NCBI RefSeq assembly: GCF_030867095.1
Contig: NC_081824.1
Coordinates: forward strand, 170,632,933 to 170,696,932
DNA length: 64,000 nucleotides
Direction: 5' to 3'
DNA from: Alligator mississippiensis
Taxonomy: Eukaryota > Chordata > Crocodylia > Alligatoridae
Positions 46,076 to 58,553 of this stretch are shown one piece after another (the first letter of the stretch is position 1; the number at the start of each line of letters is the position of its first letter). The notes under the pieces were generated by a model that was given only the letters and a program-made list of their open reading frames with translations, ran no database searches and had not been told where the DNA came from. The translations under genes were made by a program, and so were the position numbers.

Positions 46076-47117
46076 TAATGCTTTCTGCCCTGCCTTCAGC
46101 CTTATACTAATGCACATCAAGAAAGATTCCTTTTAAATTAATGGGATCCTGCCATTTTAAAACTCCCAGAAGAAGAATCAGGTCTCATGCTTCCCAAATT
46201 GTCTGATCTTACAGCAGTTAATAAAACAAATTTGAAAGATGATAATGCCATTTGAACTGAGGACATCAGCAGATGCTGACATTTCAGAGTCTTTGCAAAC
46301 ACATTGAACAACATTCCTAGTAAGAGATTTTACCATTGATAGTCAGAGTCCCTAGTAAGAGATTTTAGTACGAATTTTTCCTTTGACAAAGAGAATTACA
46401 TCTGACAAAGTAAGAGACAAAGATTTTGTTTTTGCTATGGGAAGCTGCTGCTGGATATGGCTGCAGCATGCAAAACACTTCCCATTCTCCTTTGTCTGGG
46501 GGTGTTGGAAATATGGCCTGCAATTTTTGAGCTATGCAGCTTGTACATAGCCTTAGGGTCAATATCTTTTAAGGTTAAATTGATTGTCCAAATGACCACT
46601 GGTATCTTGTCAGACCAAAGTGACTTTTTAAGCCAGCAGGCCTAATCAGTGCATCAAGCTACAGTTCCTACATGAATCATTCAGATTTCCATTTTTTTAT
46701 CTGACCTCGTTATTCAGATTCAGGTTGCATGGGTACCTGCAAGCTACAGATAGGGTGAAGAACTGAGTTACAATTAAGGTATTTTTCTTTCCCACTTCAC
46801 CAGTGTGGAGACTGGACAACACCTTGAGAGGCTTTCTATGGCAGAGGACTCCCCTGAGATATGATTGTGGGCCTGGTGAGGTAGGGATCTTGCCATAGGG
46901 ACGTGCAGCCCCTGAGCAATAGGAAGCTGGGGCAACCATCCACCCTGCCCTCCCTATAGCCCTCCCAGTATCTTCACAGCTGCCCTCTTTAACTACCATC
47001 TTTAATTTTAAAAGCCTTTCTGGGTATTCCGTCTCAGAGTCTTTACCTTCTACTACTACCTCCTGTACTCACTTTGCTTCTATGGCACCATTCCCTTTGC
47101 TATCCCTTCACTTAATC
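46076..47117. other. No recognised feature
   Basis: Unassigned. The phrase TAAGAGATTTTA occurs twice near 46321 and 46357. Confidence 0.4.
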
Positions 47118-47545
47118 CAGAGCTGTCCAATTTACAGCCCCTGGGCTCCCACCTGGCCACCACTGCCCGTTACCCCGGTTGCAGCAGCAGCCAGGGGCTC
47201 AGGGCTCCCTCTTCCTCCCTTGACTTTCACTGCATGCCTCCACCTTGGTGGAGCTGGCAGCATGGAGCATACATGCAGTGGGGTGCCACAGGGGAGCCTG
47301 TAGGGAGCTAAAAGTGAGGCAGCGTGCTGTGGTGGGGAGCATCCGCCTATGTGCATGTGGTGTGCAGTGGGGTGGCAGAGCACCATCTGTGTGAACGGTG
47401 CAGCAGGGGAGGAAACACCCAGTGTGAAGCATGCAACCTGGGAATCTCATGGCTCCTGCTAGTGCTGTCCCTGAAACATGCATCCCCCACTGATGCAGCC
47501 TATGGAGCATGTGGTTCCTGGCCAATTTGAGCTTGGACAGCCCTA
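47118..47545. mobile_element. Non-autonomous hAT element with 8-bp duplication
   Basis: The ends CAGAGCTGTCCAATTTACAG and GAGCTTGGACAGCCCTA are inverted. The flanks ACTTAATC (47110-47117) and ATTTAATC (47546-47553) match at 7 of 8 positions. The GC-rich interior is not coding, although frames of 70-108 codons open on both strands. Confidence 0.8.
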
Positions 47546-47925
47546 ATTTAATCTCTTCTGAAGCTATTGTTCCTTCACCTCTTTTGATTGTCTAGGTACT
47601 TTCAAATCTCAGCTGAGGATACTCTTTTCCTCACCTGCCTATCCCTCTTACTTTTTCTCTTTCTCCTTTTAGGGCAAGTAATTATTTTACTGTGTGTGAA
47701 GTATTTTGGGATATCTTGTGTTGAAAGACAATGTAGGAAATAAAGTTGTTGGAAGCCAGTGGTGTGATGGAATGAAACAACACACAGGCGAAGTCGACAA
47801 AGGCTTTTCTCCAAAAGAGGATATTTATAACTAGGATCAAATAGGTTACTCTGAGACAAAACAAAACTCTTCTTGAGGCGCAAATCAGTTCTATATTCCA
47901 CTTATGGAGCCTGCTCTTTCCAGGA

Positions 47926-48072
47926 ATGTAGGTTGTAGCCATGTTGGTCTAAGGACACAGGCAGACAAGGTTCCTTGGGTGAATCTGAAATCTTTTACTA
48001 CACCAACCTAAATAGTTGGGGGGAAAAATTAGCAAGCTTTTGGGTTTAAAAACCCTTCATCAGGCTGAGGAA
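47926..48072 (-). mobile_element. Penelope-like element 3' end fragment
   Basis: It is highly similar to the 3' region of the element at 6632-6780: GTAGGTTGTAGCCATGTTGG, GGCAGACAAGGTTCCTTGGG, and AAACCCTTCATCAGGCTGAGG. The GIY-YIG part is absent. The hammerhead-like block keeps CTGATGA (48063-48057) and a perfect GGGTTT/AAACCC stem, but GAAA has become AAAA. Confidence 0.8.
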
Positions 48073-48127
48073 GGACTCTTTCCAGGAGACATTCACTCCC
48101 TCAGGGTTCAAATACATGACATGTTAA

Positions 48128-48460
48128 TAGTGGTAAAATTTATGTCAATTTTGTACACCCTGTAAATTACACCATGATCCAGACTAGGCCAATGACCAGA
48201 TTATCAGGTACAATAGGTGCTGTTGCAGCCTCTTAATGCTAGGTAGCAGAGGAACATGTGGTACACTGCATTGAGCAAACTGCTATCCTGGGATAATCGC
48301 AAACACATGGCACTTACACCACAGCAGTTTTGCTGCTGTGTTTTCCAGGAGTAACTCTACACCAGGTTATAGTAAGTTATATGGGTATAGAAGTTCATAT
48401 CATGTGGCCATTTCTTTTTTATGCCAGTGTAAACAAGTTGTGTCCAGGCACTCAGTCTCC
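48128..48460 (+). repeat. Uncharacterised dispersed repeat, copy 2
   Basis: It is collinear with 21355-21735 (see there). It lies directly after the Penelope-like fragment. Confidence 0.5.
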
Positions 48461-49689
48461 CTACAGCCCTCTTACAGCCCTTTCTTTGAGCACCTATGCA
48501 AGGGAAAAAGGAGGCAGAGCTCAGATAAACTGCTTACTGGCTGGAGACTTGGCAGTGCTCCCCCTCCAGATTTGTTTTCAGTGTATCACGCTACTGTGAC
48601 TTGGTTTCACCTGCAGACATACTATCTGATTCCGAGGAATTCAGATTGCTGATGCCCTCATATTTTACAAAAGTTATGGGGTTTCAGAAGAATGTCTCTC
48701 GGGGAATCAGATGGTATTTACTACAGATCCAATTCTGCCATACTCATTTTATGAGGATGTAGGAATGAAGTCGGCGGGACTATTCATTGTGTCAGGTATT
48801 TGTGTCAGCGCAAATAAAGGTTTCAGAATCAGACCCTGGATAGGAATTATTAGCTCACTTGCAACTTTGGTTCCCCTCAGCATTTTGATATAAAAGTAAT
48901 GAAGGGATGTGGTGTTATAAGCATTCAAGCAGTACTGAGACCCAGCACAGATGATGGGGCTCCCTTAGTGGCAAACCTTGATTTGTATGCCATCCTGCAG
49001 GGGCAGAAGAAGGAACAAGAAAGGGCAATGATGAAGGTTAAGCAAGCTTCACACCACCCCATCACCACTTCCAAGGCAGGTGCAAACAGCCAGAGAGAAC
49101 AGCTGATGAGTACAGGCCATATCAAGGGAAATCAGCCAATTGTAGATCTTCAGCACTTCCAATGAGCTCCCTTATAGAAGGATCAGACAACCAAAGGAAT
49201 GAAGTGGACTCAGAGGTACCCAGTAGGGTTGACACATCTTGCAGGCTGGCTGTACCTGAGAGACAGTGCCAGCTGTCCGTTCATGCAGACAGTTTGGCCT
49301 ATGAGCTGGAAAGCATCCTGTACTTTAGGAGCTGAAGGAGGAAACATTCCCTCACAGATTCTTCAAGGACAATATGAAACATTTTCAAGATTATTTGCCC
49401 CAGGGTGCTACATGAAGTGAAGATAAAGGATGTTTAGAGAAGGATGAGGATACAGGATGTTTAGAGAGGAGATGCTTTCTTGCTTTGCCCTGATATTTGA
49501 GTAGTTGTATACATACTGGGGAACATAATGATTATACTTGTCTCATAAGAAGTGAAGTATCCATAGCATCCATTTGGTAACACTTACTGAATAATTCTCC
49601 TATTTTCCCCCTATTGCTGGAGCTGTTGGGGATTTCAGCCCAAAGAGCTCAATCATTCACTAAATCTTGCTGGGGTACAAGCTACATAC
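48461..49689. other. No recognised gene
   Basis: Traces of the palindromic amniote repeat may be present at 48718-48840 (GATCCAATTCTGCC...TTTCAGAATCAGACCCTGG). A 22-base phrase is imperfectly duplicated at 49427-49475. Confidence 0.35.
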
Positions 49690-51038
49690 TGTATTGAATA
49701 CTGTCAGTCTTACCTCAATCCTGGGGAAACTCTTCGAGAAGATCATCAAGGAGCATATCTGTGATGGGCTGGCATCGGGGATGATGCTCAAGGGCAACCA
49801 GCATGGTTTCATTAGGGGCAGGTCATGTCAGACCAACCTGATTGCCTTTTACCATCAAGTCACAAAAGCATTGGATGCAGGTGTTGCCGTGGATGTAGTC
49901 TTTCTGGACTTCAGCAAGGCCTTTGACACTGTCGACCCCCATCCTCATTAAAAAACTAGGCGACTGTGGCATCGATGCCTACACAGTCAGATGGATTGCA
50001 AATTGGCTGAAGGGTCGTACTCAGAGGGTGGTGGTGGATGGGTCATATTCGACCTGGGGGGAAGCAGGCAGCGGAGTCCCCCAGGGCTCAGTCCTTGGGC
50101 CCACACTGTTTAATTTCTTTATCAGCAATTTGGATGATGGGGTGAAAAGCAACCTGTTCAAATTTGCTGATGATACCAAAATTTGGGGTGAGGTGGGCAC
50201 GCTAGTAGGGACTGCAGAAATACCTGGATAGGCTGCAGGAGTGGGCTAACAAAAACAGGATGCATTTCAATACGGACAAGTGCAGGGTGCTGCACTTGGG
50301 CAGTAGTAACCAGCAGCACACTTATAAGATGGGAAACTCCCTTCTTGAGAGCATGGAGGCAGAAAGGGATCTTGGAGTCATTACTGACTCCAAGATGAAC
50401 ATGGGCCGACAATGCGAGGTCACGGTTGGCAGGGCTAACCGGACCTTATTGTGCATCCACAGGTGCATCTCAAGTAGGTCCAAGGAGATGATCCTCCCCC
50501 TCTACGTGACACTGGTCAGGCCACAGCTGGAGTACTGTGTCCAGTTCTGGGCACTCCACTTCAAGAGTGGACATCATTGAGAGGGTCCAGAGGAGGGCCA
50601 CCCACATGATCCGGGGACAGCAGGGCAGACCCTACAATGAGAGGCTACGGGACCTGAACCTGTTCAGCCTTCACAAGAGAAGGCTGAGGGGGGACCTGGT
50701 GACCGTCTATAAACTCACTAGGGGGGACCAGAAGGGTTTGGGGGAGACCTTGTTTCCCCTAGCGCCCCCCAGGATAAAAAGGAATAACAGCCACAAGTTG
50801 TTGGAGAGTAGGTTTAGATTAGACATCCGCAGGAACTACTTCACAGTAAGGGCGGCTAGGATCTGGAACCAACTTCCAAGGGAAGTGGTGCTGGCTCCTA
50901 CCCTGGGGGTCTTTAAGAAGAGGCTTGATGCCTACCTGGCAGGGGTCACTTGAGCCCAGTTTCCCTCCTGCCCAGGCAGGGGGTCGGACTTGAAGATCTA
51001 CAAGGTCCCTTCCAATCCTACTTCTATGATTCTGTGAA
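49690..51038 (+). mobile_element. CR1 LINE, 5'-truncated, reverse transcriptase to 3' end
   Basis: Four frames joined by single-base shifts encode the reverse transcriptase and C-terminus. Recognisable blocks are LTSILGKLFEKIIKEHI, NQHGFIRGRSCQTNLIAFYH, motif A VFLDFSKAFDTV, motif B SGVPQGSVLGP, motif C KFADDTKIWG, KCRVLHLGSSNQQHTYKMG, DLGVITDSKMNM, RPQLEYCVQFW, RATHMIRGQQG and RRNYFTVRAARIWNQLPREV, ending YLAGVT and a stop at about 50953. The catalytic residues are intact; frames break near 49930, 50220 and 50575. The 3' UTR has GGGGGTCGGACTTGAAGATC and a short ATTCTGTGA tail. It is moderately old, between copy A and the copy at 62 kb. Confidence 0.95.
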
Positions 51039-54000
51039 TATTGAACTGTGAGGTGGGTCCCCTTGCAGGGGAAGCAGATGATGCCTGGATAATGCACTCA
51101 GGTTCTGAGAGTCCTCCAATGCCATCCAATAATTCCTGGGTTAACATTTTCTGGCTGTTATGTCTACTCACTTCCATTATGTTTCCTGTGTACTAGAAGC
51201 TACATGCTACTTTCTGTATACCTAGCCACAGTGTTTAGTGTCTCATATATTCTGCTCCATTTTTGTATTGTTCAATTCATCTTACTTGAATAGCCCCAAA
51301 ATATGCCATCTCAGCATGCTGCCAGTTGGTCATAGAGTTCTGCTACTTTGTGAGTACATCAGAGAATATGATTTGGAGAGAAGTGCCTGAAATCAGCATC
51401 AACACAAGAGCATCTTCAAAACATGGACAAAAGGAGGGGGTCATGCAGACAGCTGTCCAGCATCAGAAATTAATTAAAAACCTCACAAGCATCTACCGTA
51501 AGGCAAAGAATGACAGCAGAAAGACTAGTAATCCCTCAACTACCTGCAACTAATATAAGGAGATTGACTGGGTACAGCCTTGATTGTCATCAAGCATGAC
51601 AGGCTTTTGTGGCAGAACAGGCTGATTTGTTGACAGGAGCCAAAGAGAAGGGATGGCACTGGAAAAGATACTATGATGTCCTATGGGGTTGTTGAAGCTT
51701 CAGTGACGAGCAGAAGCCATATCATTTCACTTGCTTCCTTTCCTTCCCATACTCTTGCCCTTTGTGATCCAAGATCGATGTCAAGGAATGGGAAATGTTT
51801 TTAAACATGCACCTGTTGATTTATTTGAGATATTTTAGAATGGATTTCTGGAGGGAGAAAAATCGTCAGAGCTGAGAGTACTGGTTTAGCAAGCGTGTGT
51901 GCCTATTTCTGCATAAACTAGTCTTTTTATAACTGTGTCATGACAGTATCCCGTCAGACAGTTACAAAGATATAGCATTGTCTTAGCCCCTGGGACTTGC
52001 AATGCAGACTGTACTAAGTGGAAAAAGTCTTTTGGTGGCAGCATTTGGCTTCCCAGTGCCCTTGATTCACAATTTGCTAAGTATAGGAGAGGCACCCAGG
52101 GAGAAAGGTATTTCCTTTGTTAGTAAAATTCCTCATTGTAGTTCATGATCTTAATTTGCACCCAGATTTTCCATGCTCCTGGGTGAGGAATGGCTGAGAA
52201 TTTTTGACAGAAGAGAAACTCAAGTCTCTGGCTAAGATTCCTAAGCAAGATACAGTTTCCAGCGGGTTTCCCTATACCTCTCTAAGCCTTTCCATTCATT
52301 GATACCTTCATCAGTCTACATGCACTGAAATACCTCCTTTGAATAGATAGATGATCTTATGCCAGTTCCTGGAAATCTATCCTATCTTCCATTCAAAGAT
52401 CTCCAATAAAATAACATCCTCTGAGGTTTTCTAGGCCTGACTTTGGGTTAAAACCAATAACACTTAACAAACGCAACATCTGATTTCCCTGGCCCCTCCC
52501 CTCGCCTCCCAATCCAATGAGGCCCCAACCTTTTTTTTTTAATTAATTAAATCTGAAAAAGTACCACAGTATGTCCGTGGTGAAGAACCAAGCTTTCAGG
52601 AGCTTCTAAACACATCCATGGACAGAGAAGAAATAAAGGCAAACCAAGAAGATAAAACTTTTCCCTTCTACATTCTGCACTATGAAAAGGCCACTAATTT
52701 ATATCTTATTTCTTATAATGGACAAAAGTATGCTTTCATTCATGCTTTTATTTTGGCTGGGCTTTCCAGCTCAGATGGGCTGAGACCCAGACCCCAGCAT
52801 GAGAGTAAGGGGACAGTGAACCAGTAGGACAAAAATGAAATGGTTTGGGGATGACTTGCTGCAAGAAATGCACAATGACTTGCATTCAGGTTATGTCTGT
52901 CTACATACCAGGAAAAGGGGGAATGGAATAGGGAATGAGAAGAAAAGGGAGCAGAACAGGGAAGGGGAGGACAAAGAGTCTCACAGTGCTGGTTCTTTGA
53001 GGGAAGAAGAGGAAGCAAGACCCAGAACATCAGAGAGAGCTGTTTGTATGACTGTTTGCCAAAACCTGCAGACCCCAGTTCCAGCACCATCTTCTGAACC
53101 TGCTACCACACCATCCCATGGATGTGGGTACAATGTCCCACTTCCACAGTACCACATTTTGTAGCCTATGTCCCCACTGGAAAGTTTGGGGGTTGGGTGG
53201 GCTGTGAACCAATCCACAAACCCCTGGAGTGATCAGATGTTCTCGTCATTCTACATCCCATGCAGTGGCAGGGTGAGGAGAAGTGGCAGGCTGCAGAGCT
53301 CAAGCAAGACCCATTACCAGTGAGATTACACTGGATGTTACTGGATGCACTGGATTGCACTGGATGCTCCATTTATGCCCCTCTGTGCAATATTCTGTTT
53401 TTATTGCTGTTTACACACTTTACTCGCAGCTGAGATGCCTGTAATGGTTTTCCATACAGCATGTATTATTTTAATGCCTTTTTATTTCTTAATAAATTGA
53501 TTGTGTTGTGGAATACATTAGTGCGTGGGTGCTTAGGAAAAAAGGAAAGGTCAAGAAGATGTATACAGAGCTTTTAATAAAGTGTAAAACTCAGTTATAA
53601 CTATATTAAAGCAAGAGCAAATAACCTGATGCTTTGTACCACAGCGCATAGCATCTCATTCCAACAGCACAACATCACATGTCCTCATATGCATTATTTT
53701 GCAGTGCAAGGATGCTAGGTCACAAAGCACGTTTCGCTTCTCTTGGTCATGTGAACCTATCCCTAGTGAAAAAAGTACATGTTATGATTGCCTGCAGACC
53801 AGCAATTTTTGGAGCCCCCTCCTGGAGGAAACATCTATTCTTATTCTCAGAGATGTGTCCCAGGGCTCAGCCTGCCACAACAATATGAATGGCATTGAGC
53901 AGATGGACATTCTGAAGGATTTGTAAGCATTGCCATCATGCCATCAGCCTGCCAAATGCACACTCCAGCACCCAGAGGTGCCAATCCAGATCAATTACAG

Positions 54001-54425
54001 GAAGCATTAGCTATTTCCATTTTGCCAGCAGCATCCACACTACAAGACCTCCTAACCAAGACTTCCTGCTGCCTGCTGAAGATCACAGACCACTACTGAA
54101 ATGGTCTTCATCATGCTCTTTTGTCTGCACTGTTACTGCACTGAGAGGTAAAGCAGATCCATCTCTGCTAGTTCCATGCTTTAGCATGAGCATAGAGTGG
54201 ACAGAAGCACCTAATCAGTGTAGAAGTGGTTTAATGGATATGAGTCAAGGATATCTGAATAGTATAGATTTTGGCAGTGGGTTCAATGTACCCAGATGTC
54301 CAAACCCAGGTAAGCTATGCATTGAAGACACATCTGTAGAGTCCCTTTTTCTGGGGTGATGTTGGCAGTCCTCTCTCTCATTGCTTGTAGAGGTAGTTAA
54401 CAAAACTGCATTGATATGCCTAGAC
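51039..54425. other. No recognised gene
   Basis: More than 3 kb of unassigned sequence. Open frames of up to 116 codons (52740-53164, both strands) overlap and show no domain. No repeat ends were recognised. Confidence 0.35.
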
Positions 54426-54866
54426 CAGTGGTCTCCAATCTTTTTAAGTAGGAGATCACCTTTGGCATTTAAAAACAACCCAAGATCTATCATGCATCGC
54501 TGACAGCTCCCCCCCCCCCCCCGAAGGCAAGTCTGTGGAGAGGAAAGGGGGGGTTGCAGATAGAGACAATGGGAGAAAAATTATTTGGGGGTGCACCTCC
54601 ACAGCAGGTAAGTCCCACCCAGCCAGGGCCCCACTTAATTTACCCCTGCTCCTGCCTCTGCAGCACTGTCCCTCACTGCAGGGGCCTTGATCTAGCCCCT
54701 TCCCTCCGCCATGGACTAACCTGCTGGGCTGGGGTGTGCGCATGCACGCACATGGGCACTCAGACCCCCACCCCAGCCTTGGATCAACTCCAAGAAGCTC
54801 TGACATCTACCACAAGGGGCTCCAAGATCTACCGGTGGATCGAGATCCACTGGTTGGTGACCACTG
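54426..54866. mobile_element. Non-autonomous hAT element with 8-bp duplication
   Basis: The ends CAGTGGTCTCCAATC and GGTTGGTGACCACTG are inverted. The flanks GCCTAGAC (54418-54425) and GCTTAGAC (54867-54874) differ by one base. A GATCTACC/GGAGATCACC-type phrase recurs near both ends. It contains 14 C at 54509-54522. Confidence 0.88.
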
Positions 54867-56549
54867 GCTTAGACTATTCATGTGTCAGAGCTATTATTTC
54901 AGGCTGCCTGCACAGGACAATACATTTTGAAGCACTTTCTTGTAAACATGAAGGCAACAAACTGATTTTTAAATGGAAACTGAGATTTTGATGTCATTCC
55001 ATGACTCCATGATCACAGACCTATGGTGAATGTGCCTTAATTTGGCCCTGATTATGAGTACTGAAATACAGGCTCCTGCATTACATGTCAGTGGGATCAA
55101 AAGCAGATGTTCTAAATGCAAATAAAAGAAGAAACAAACTCAACAGGTCATCTTAATGACTCTCTTGGAAAATGCTTCTCACCTTTATCAGGAGACTGAT
55201 TACTTCAATATGGGCTTAAGAATCTCTGCTCAGAAGCTCTCCAGTTTCTTCCAGGAGAAAAGCCTATTAAGATCTTCCATGCCCACTTTACCCTTTCCTT
55301 CTTCTTCCCCCTGCTCCCACATCTTACCTTGGCTTCAGATTCTGAGCTATGGTTTTTTGATGTTCACTTTGAATTCATTGACCTGTGCTCAAGCACCCAG
55401 CTTTTTTCTGTCATCTGGCTTCCCTTTGGCTTTCTGCTACCTCCTGATGTTCTCTCCTTTTTTTTTGTTTGTTTTTTTAATGATGCCACTCCCTCAAGCC
55501 ACTTGCTGAGCAAAGTAGTCTCCTCCCTCTGTCACAGAGTGGGAGAAAATTATTTGATCACCCAGCCTTCATCTCCCTTCTAATGAAGCTGTTCCTCCAT
55601 TGCCTCCAATCTCTTCAAGTGTACAGTCTATCCTTATCATTTTGGTTTTCTTTCCTAACTGTCTTGGTATCACAGGAGTTTGATTTACATCCTTCAGCTT
55701 CAGCATCTCTGCCCTAGTCCATATTACTATAGTAGTATTTATAAGCATAACTTTTAATCACGAACTGAATAAATTCTTCACTGATAAGTTGTTCTAAAAG
55801 ACAGCAGTTAGCACACAAATATTGCTACTCTGTCTCATAGCATAAAGTGAAACCATAAGTGTGGAAGCAGTAGGAGAAACTTTGCCATGGGTAAGATTGT
55901 TAACACTTTAAACTGGTTTTATAACAGCCTCAGACAAATATGAAACAGCTGCTCTATATGATAGCAATTTCCAACAGTAATCTCTCTACTTTTTAAAGTT
56001 TGAGCTTCCTATAAAAGAAATTGGTGCTGCTATTGTTTAGGAAATTAGTCAGGCTGCAGTTAACAGCTTGTGAAATACTACTTTTGATCTTGTTTCAGTC
56101 ACAAGGATACTACAAATGGCAAGGTTGGGTTTCTCTCAGCTGATGTCAATGTCCTAATACTAGAAAAGTAAAAACCTTTAATAAATTATGAGGAAAGAAA
56201 CTTAAGCTCATATTTCACATCTTCTCAAGACATGATGTCACTTGACAAAAAGAACATTTTCTCATGCAGCTAAGCAATTAGACACCACAGACGCCGCAGT
56301 TTTGGTGGGGCAATTATGGCTCAGCTGAATTATGCTCAGAAATATCAGGTCCAAAGTCAGAGAACTGATAAACCCATTGAAGAGGCTGGAAACAGATTTG
56401 GCAACAGATTCCCTGATTTATCTTCATAAAAGCTGAACAGAGCAAAAGCAGCTCATACACTGAGTGTACCAGAGGGCACATGCACATCTTTGAATGAATG
56501 AATGACACCATGTAGTTAAAATCAAAGTATTTTAGATTTGTTATGATCA
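54867..56549. other. No recognised feature
   Basis: Unassigned AT-rich sequence. Confidence 0.4.
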
Positions 56550-56557
56550 CCTATTAT

Positions 56558-56803
56558 CAGAGCCATCCCTAGGGTATGGTGAATCAGGGTGACTGCCCTG
56601 GGCCTTGCGCTTTGGGGGGCCCTGCAGAGATGGGCAGAGCAGCCATGGCCCCTTCCGCAGGGAGCCAGAGGCTCAGCTAGGGACTCCTAGAGCTGGAGGC
56701 TCAGCCCTGTGCCGCGGAAAAAGCACGGAGACCCAATCCCCGCCTTTGCAGGGGTACCATGGCCCGCGCAGTGTTAAGGGTGACCCCCTTAGGGTCACCT
56801 CTG
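56558..56803. mobile_element. Non-autonomous hAT element with perfect 8-bp duplication
   Basis: The ends CAGAGCCATCCCTAGGG and CCCTTAGGGTCACCTCTG are inverted. CCTATTAT flanks both sides exactly (56550-56557 and 56804-56811). The interior is GC-rich and the element is only 246 bp. It sits at the start of the SINE-like repeat at 56804. Confidence 0.9.
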
Positions 56804-56905
56804 CCTATTATTTGTATGGCAGTATCACCTGTCCTAAGAGCCTCAGTCATGGACTAGGACCCTATTGTTTGCGTCACTGAACAAACACAGAATAAAAGAA
56901 AATAT
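56804..56905 (+). repeat. Sauropsid SINE-like repeat (MIR/L2-related)
   Basis: TATTATTTGTATGGCAGTATCACCT...GAGCCTCAGTCATGGACTAGGACCCTATTG...GAACAAACACAGAATAAAAG is the same family as 40805-40975. Confidence 0.65.
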
Positions 56906-57195
56906 AAAAGAGTTAGAGGAAACAACTGTAAAGGATTTCTTCTGCATTATTTATCATGTCTTTCTGGCATACGCTACTTTTCCAAGCTAAAGGAAATGTA
57001 AAATATGTAATAAAAAACTTTAAATATGAAAAGAAAAAACAATTGCAATAGAGATGATTTGTGACCTAATTTTTTATTAAGCCATAATGACAGATAGTAT
57101 CCTACCAACTTCCCCCCACCCTAACTGATTGGAAGAGTTGAGCACTCAAAGGGAAGGCAAGGACTGTGAGGGGAAGCATTGACTTCTGCATAGGG

Positions 57196-57390
57196 CACTA
57201 GTTTGGGAGTTAGCCAAAGTGGATTCTATTCCCATGACTTTGCTGTGTGATGTCAGGCAGCTCACTTCACTTGATGTAGCTGTTTCTCAATCTGTAAAAT
57301 TGGAATAAATATTATTTAACTACCTCTGAGAAGTACTTTGAAAGCTTCTGATAAAAAGAACTGTTTAAAAGCCAAGCATTATTGTCACCC
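57196..57390 (+). repeat. MIR SINE
   Basis: TTTGGGAGTTAGCCAAAGTGG, TTTGCTGTGTGATGTCAGGCAG, CTCAATCTGTAAAATTGGAATA and AGTACTTTGAAAGCTTCTG follow MIR order to its 3' region. Confidence 0.75.
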
Positions 57391-57403
57391 AAGTCATCAT
57401 TAG

Positions 57404-58545
57404 TAGGACTGCACCGATAAAGATTTTCTTGTCTGATACCGATGGCTGATTATTAACCCGCCATATCAGCTGATACTGATCCAATAGCCGATTTACAGGA
57501 ATGTAGCCCAGCAGCTTAGAGAGCAGTATCTGGCCAGTAAGTCTGTGGGAGGGAAGGGGTGTGGGAGTCGGGGTGCAGATTGAGGTCCTCATGGTGAGGG
57601 AGGGAGTGGGGGAGGGGCAGGGGCCGCCCAGCCAGGGTGGTGAATACAACCCTGCTGGGAGCAGGACAGAGCAATGGGTGGCTCATCTGGAGAGCATGGG
57701 AAAGGGGGTGGCTCCCCACTACTGCATGTGCCCCTGGGGAGGCAGGGGGGGCATGTTCTCCCCCAGATTTGTGCACAGGGTGAGGGTGGGCTGCACATTG
57801 CAAGCTTGGGGCCAGGGGCTGCACTTGTCTCTTCCTGGAAGGGGGGCTGGGCTGGGCTGAGGCTGTGCTTGGGGTAGGCAGGGGTGGGACAGGGCGGGTT
57901 CAGCTGTGTGGACTGGGTCGCAACAGAGGTGCTTGGAAGGGGTGGCTACAGGGAATTTTGGGGTGGCTATAGCCCACCCCATAGTCACCTTTCCCAGCAC
58001 CACCACTTCCTGTCTCAAGCACAGCCCTGGCCCAGCCCCCCTCCCAGGAAGAGGCCAGCACAGCTTCTGGTCCCAAGCTCACAGTGGGCAGACCGCCTTC
58101 ACCCCGCACACAAATCTGGGGGTCATATGCCCCCCATGCCTCCCCATGCATGGGGGTGCATGCAGTGGTGGAGAACTGCCTCCCTGTGTGTACCCCCGCA
58201 CCCTGGACAACCTGCCCACGGCTCTGTCCCACTCCCGGAGGGGTCTCATTCACCACCCTGGCTGGGCAGCACCTACTCCTACCCCACTCCCTCCCTCACC
58301 ATGGGGGCCTCAATATACCCCCCTTCCACATCCCATTCCCCCACAGACTTACTGGCTGGACACTGCTCTCCAAGCTGCTGGGCTGCAATCCTGGCCGTAT
58401 GCATGCTGCGGCTGTGTGCATACACGTGGCATTTATCGGTGACATTATTGGCTACACTGGCCAAAAAAAGCCAATTGACGATAATGTTAATTTTCCTTTT
58501 TTCAGTGCTAATCCAATGTGTGACTGATATATTGGTGCACCTCTA
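57404..58545. mobile_element. 1.1-kb foldback (hAT-like) element with long inverted-repeat arms
   Basis: The ends TAGGACTGCACCGATAAA and ATTGGTGCACCTCTA are inverted, with candidate duplications ATCATTAG (57396-57403) and GTCATTTG (58546-58553), 6 of 8 matching. The left arm (57404-57878) and right arm (58008-58545) are inverted copies of each other: AGCCCAGCAGCTTAGAGAGC, GCCAGTAAGTCTGTGGG and CAGCCAGGGTGGTGAATA in the left arm appear as reverse complements in the right arm. Hence the minus frame 57516-57824 and the + frame 57884-58546 (220 codons) encode related peptides (HKSGG-, TLAG-, LPHSLPHH/PTPSLTM). Neither is a real gene. A transcript would form a hairpin several hundred bp long. Confidence 0.85.
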
Positions 58546-58553
58546 GTCATTTG

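Noticed and set aside
52740..53164. Overlapping frames of 109-116 codons on both strands
   Set aside because: No domain, no splice context and compositional overlap on both strands; no evidence for an exon.
55150..55600. Hydrophobic frame of 117 codons as a membrane protein
   Set aside because: It is driven by T-rich, CT-rich sequence; no start context, homology or conserved pattern.
57884..58546. 220-codon open frame on the + strand
   Set aside because: It lies in one arm of an inverted repeat, and the other arm encodes a related peptide on the opposite strand. Composition is Pro/His/Ser-rich with no domain, so it is a by-product of GC-rich DNA.
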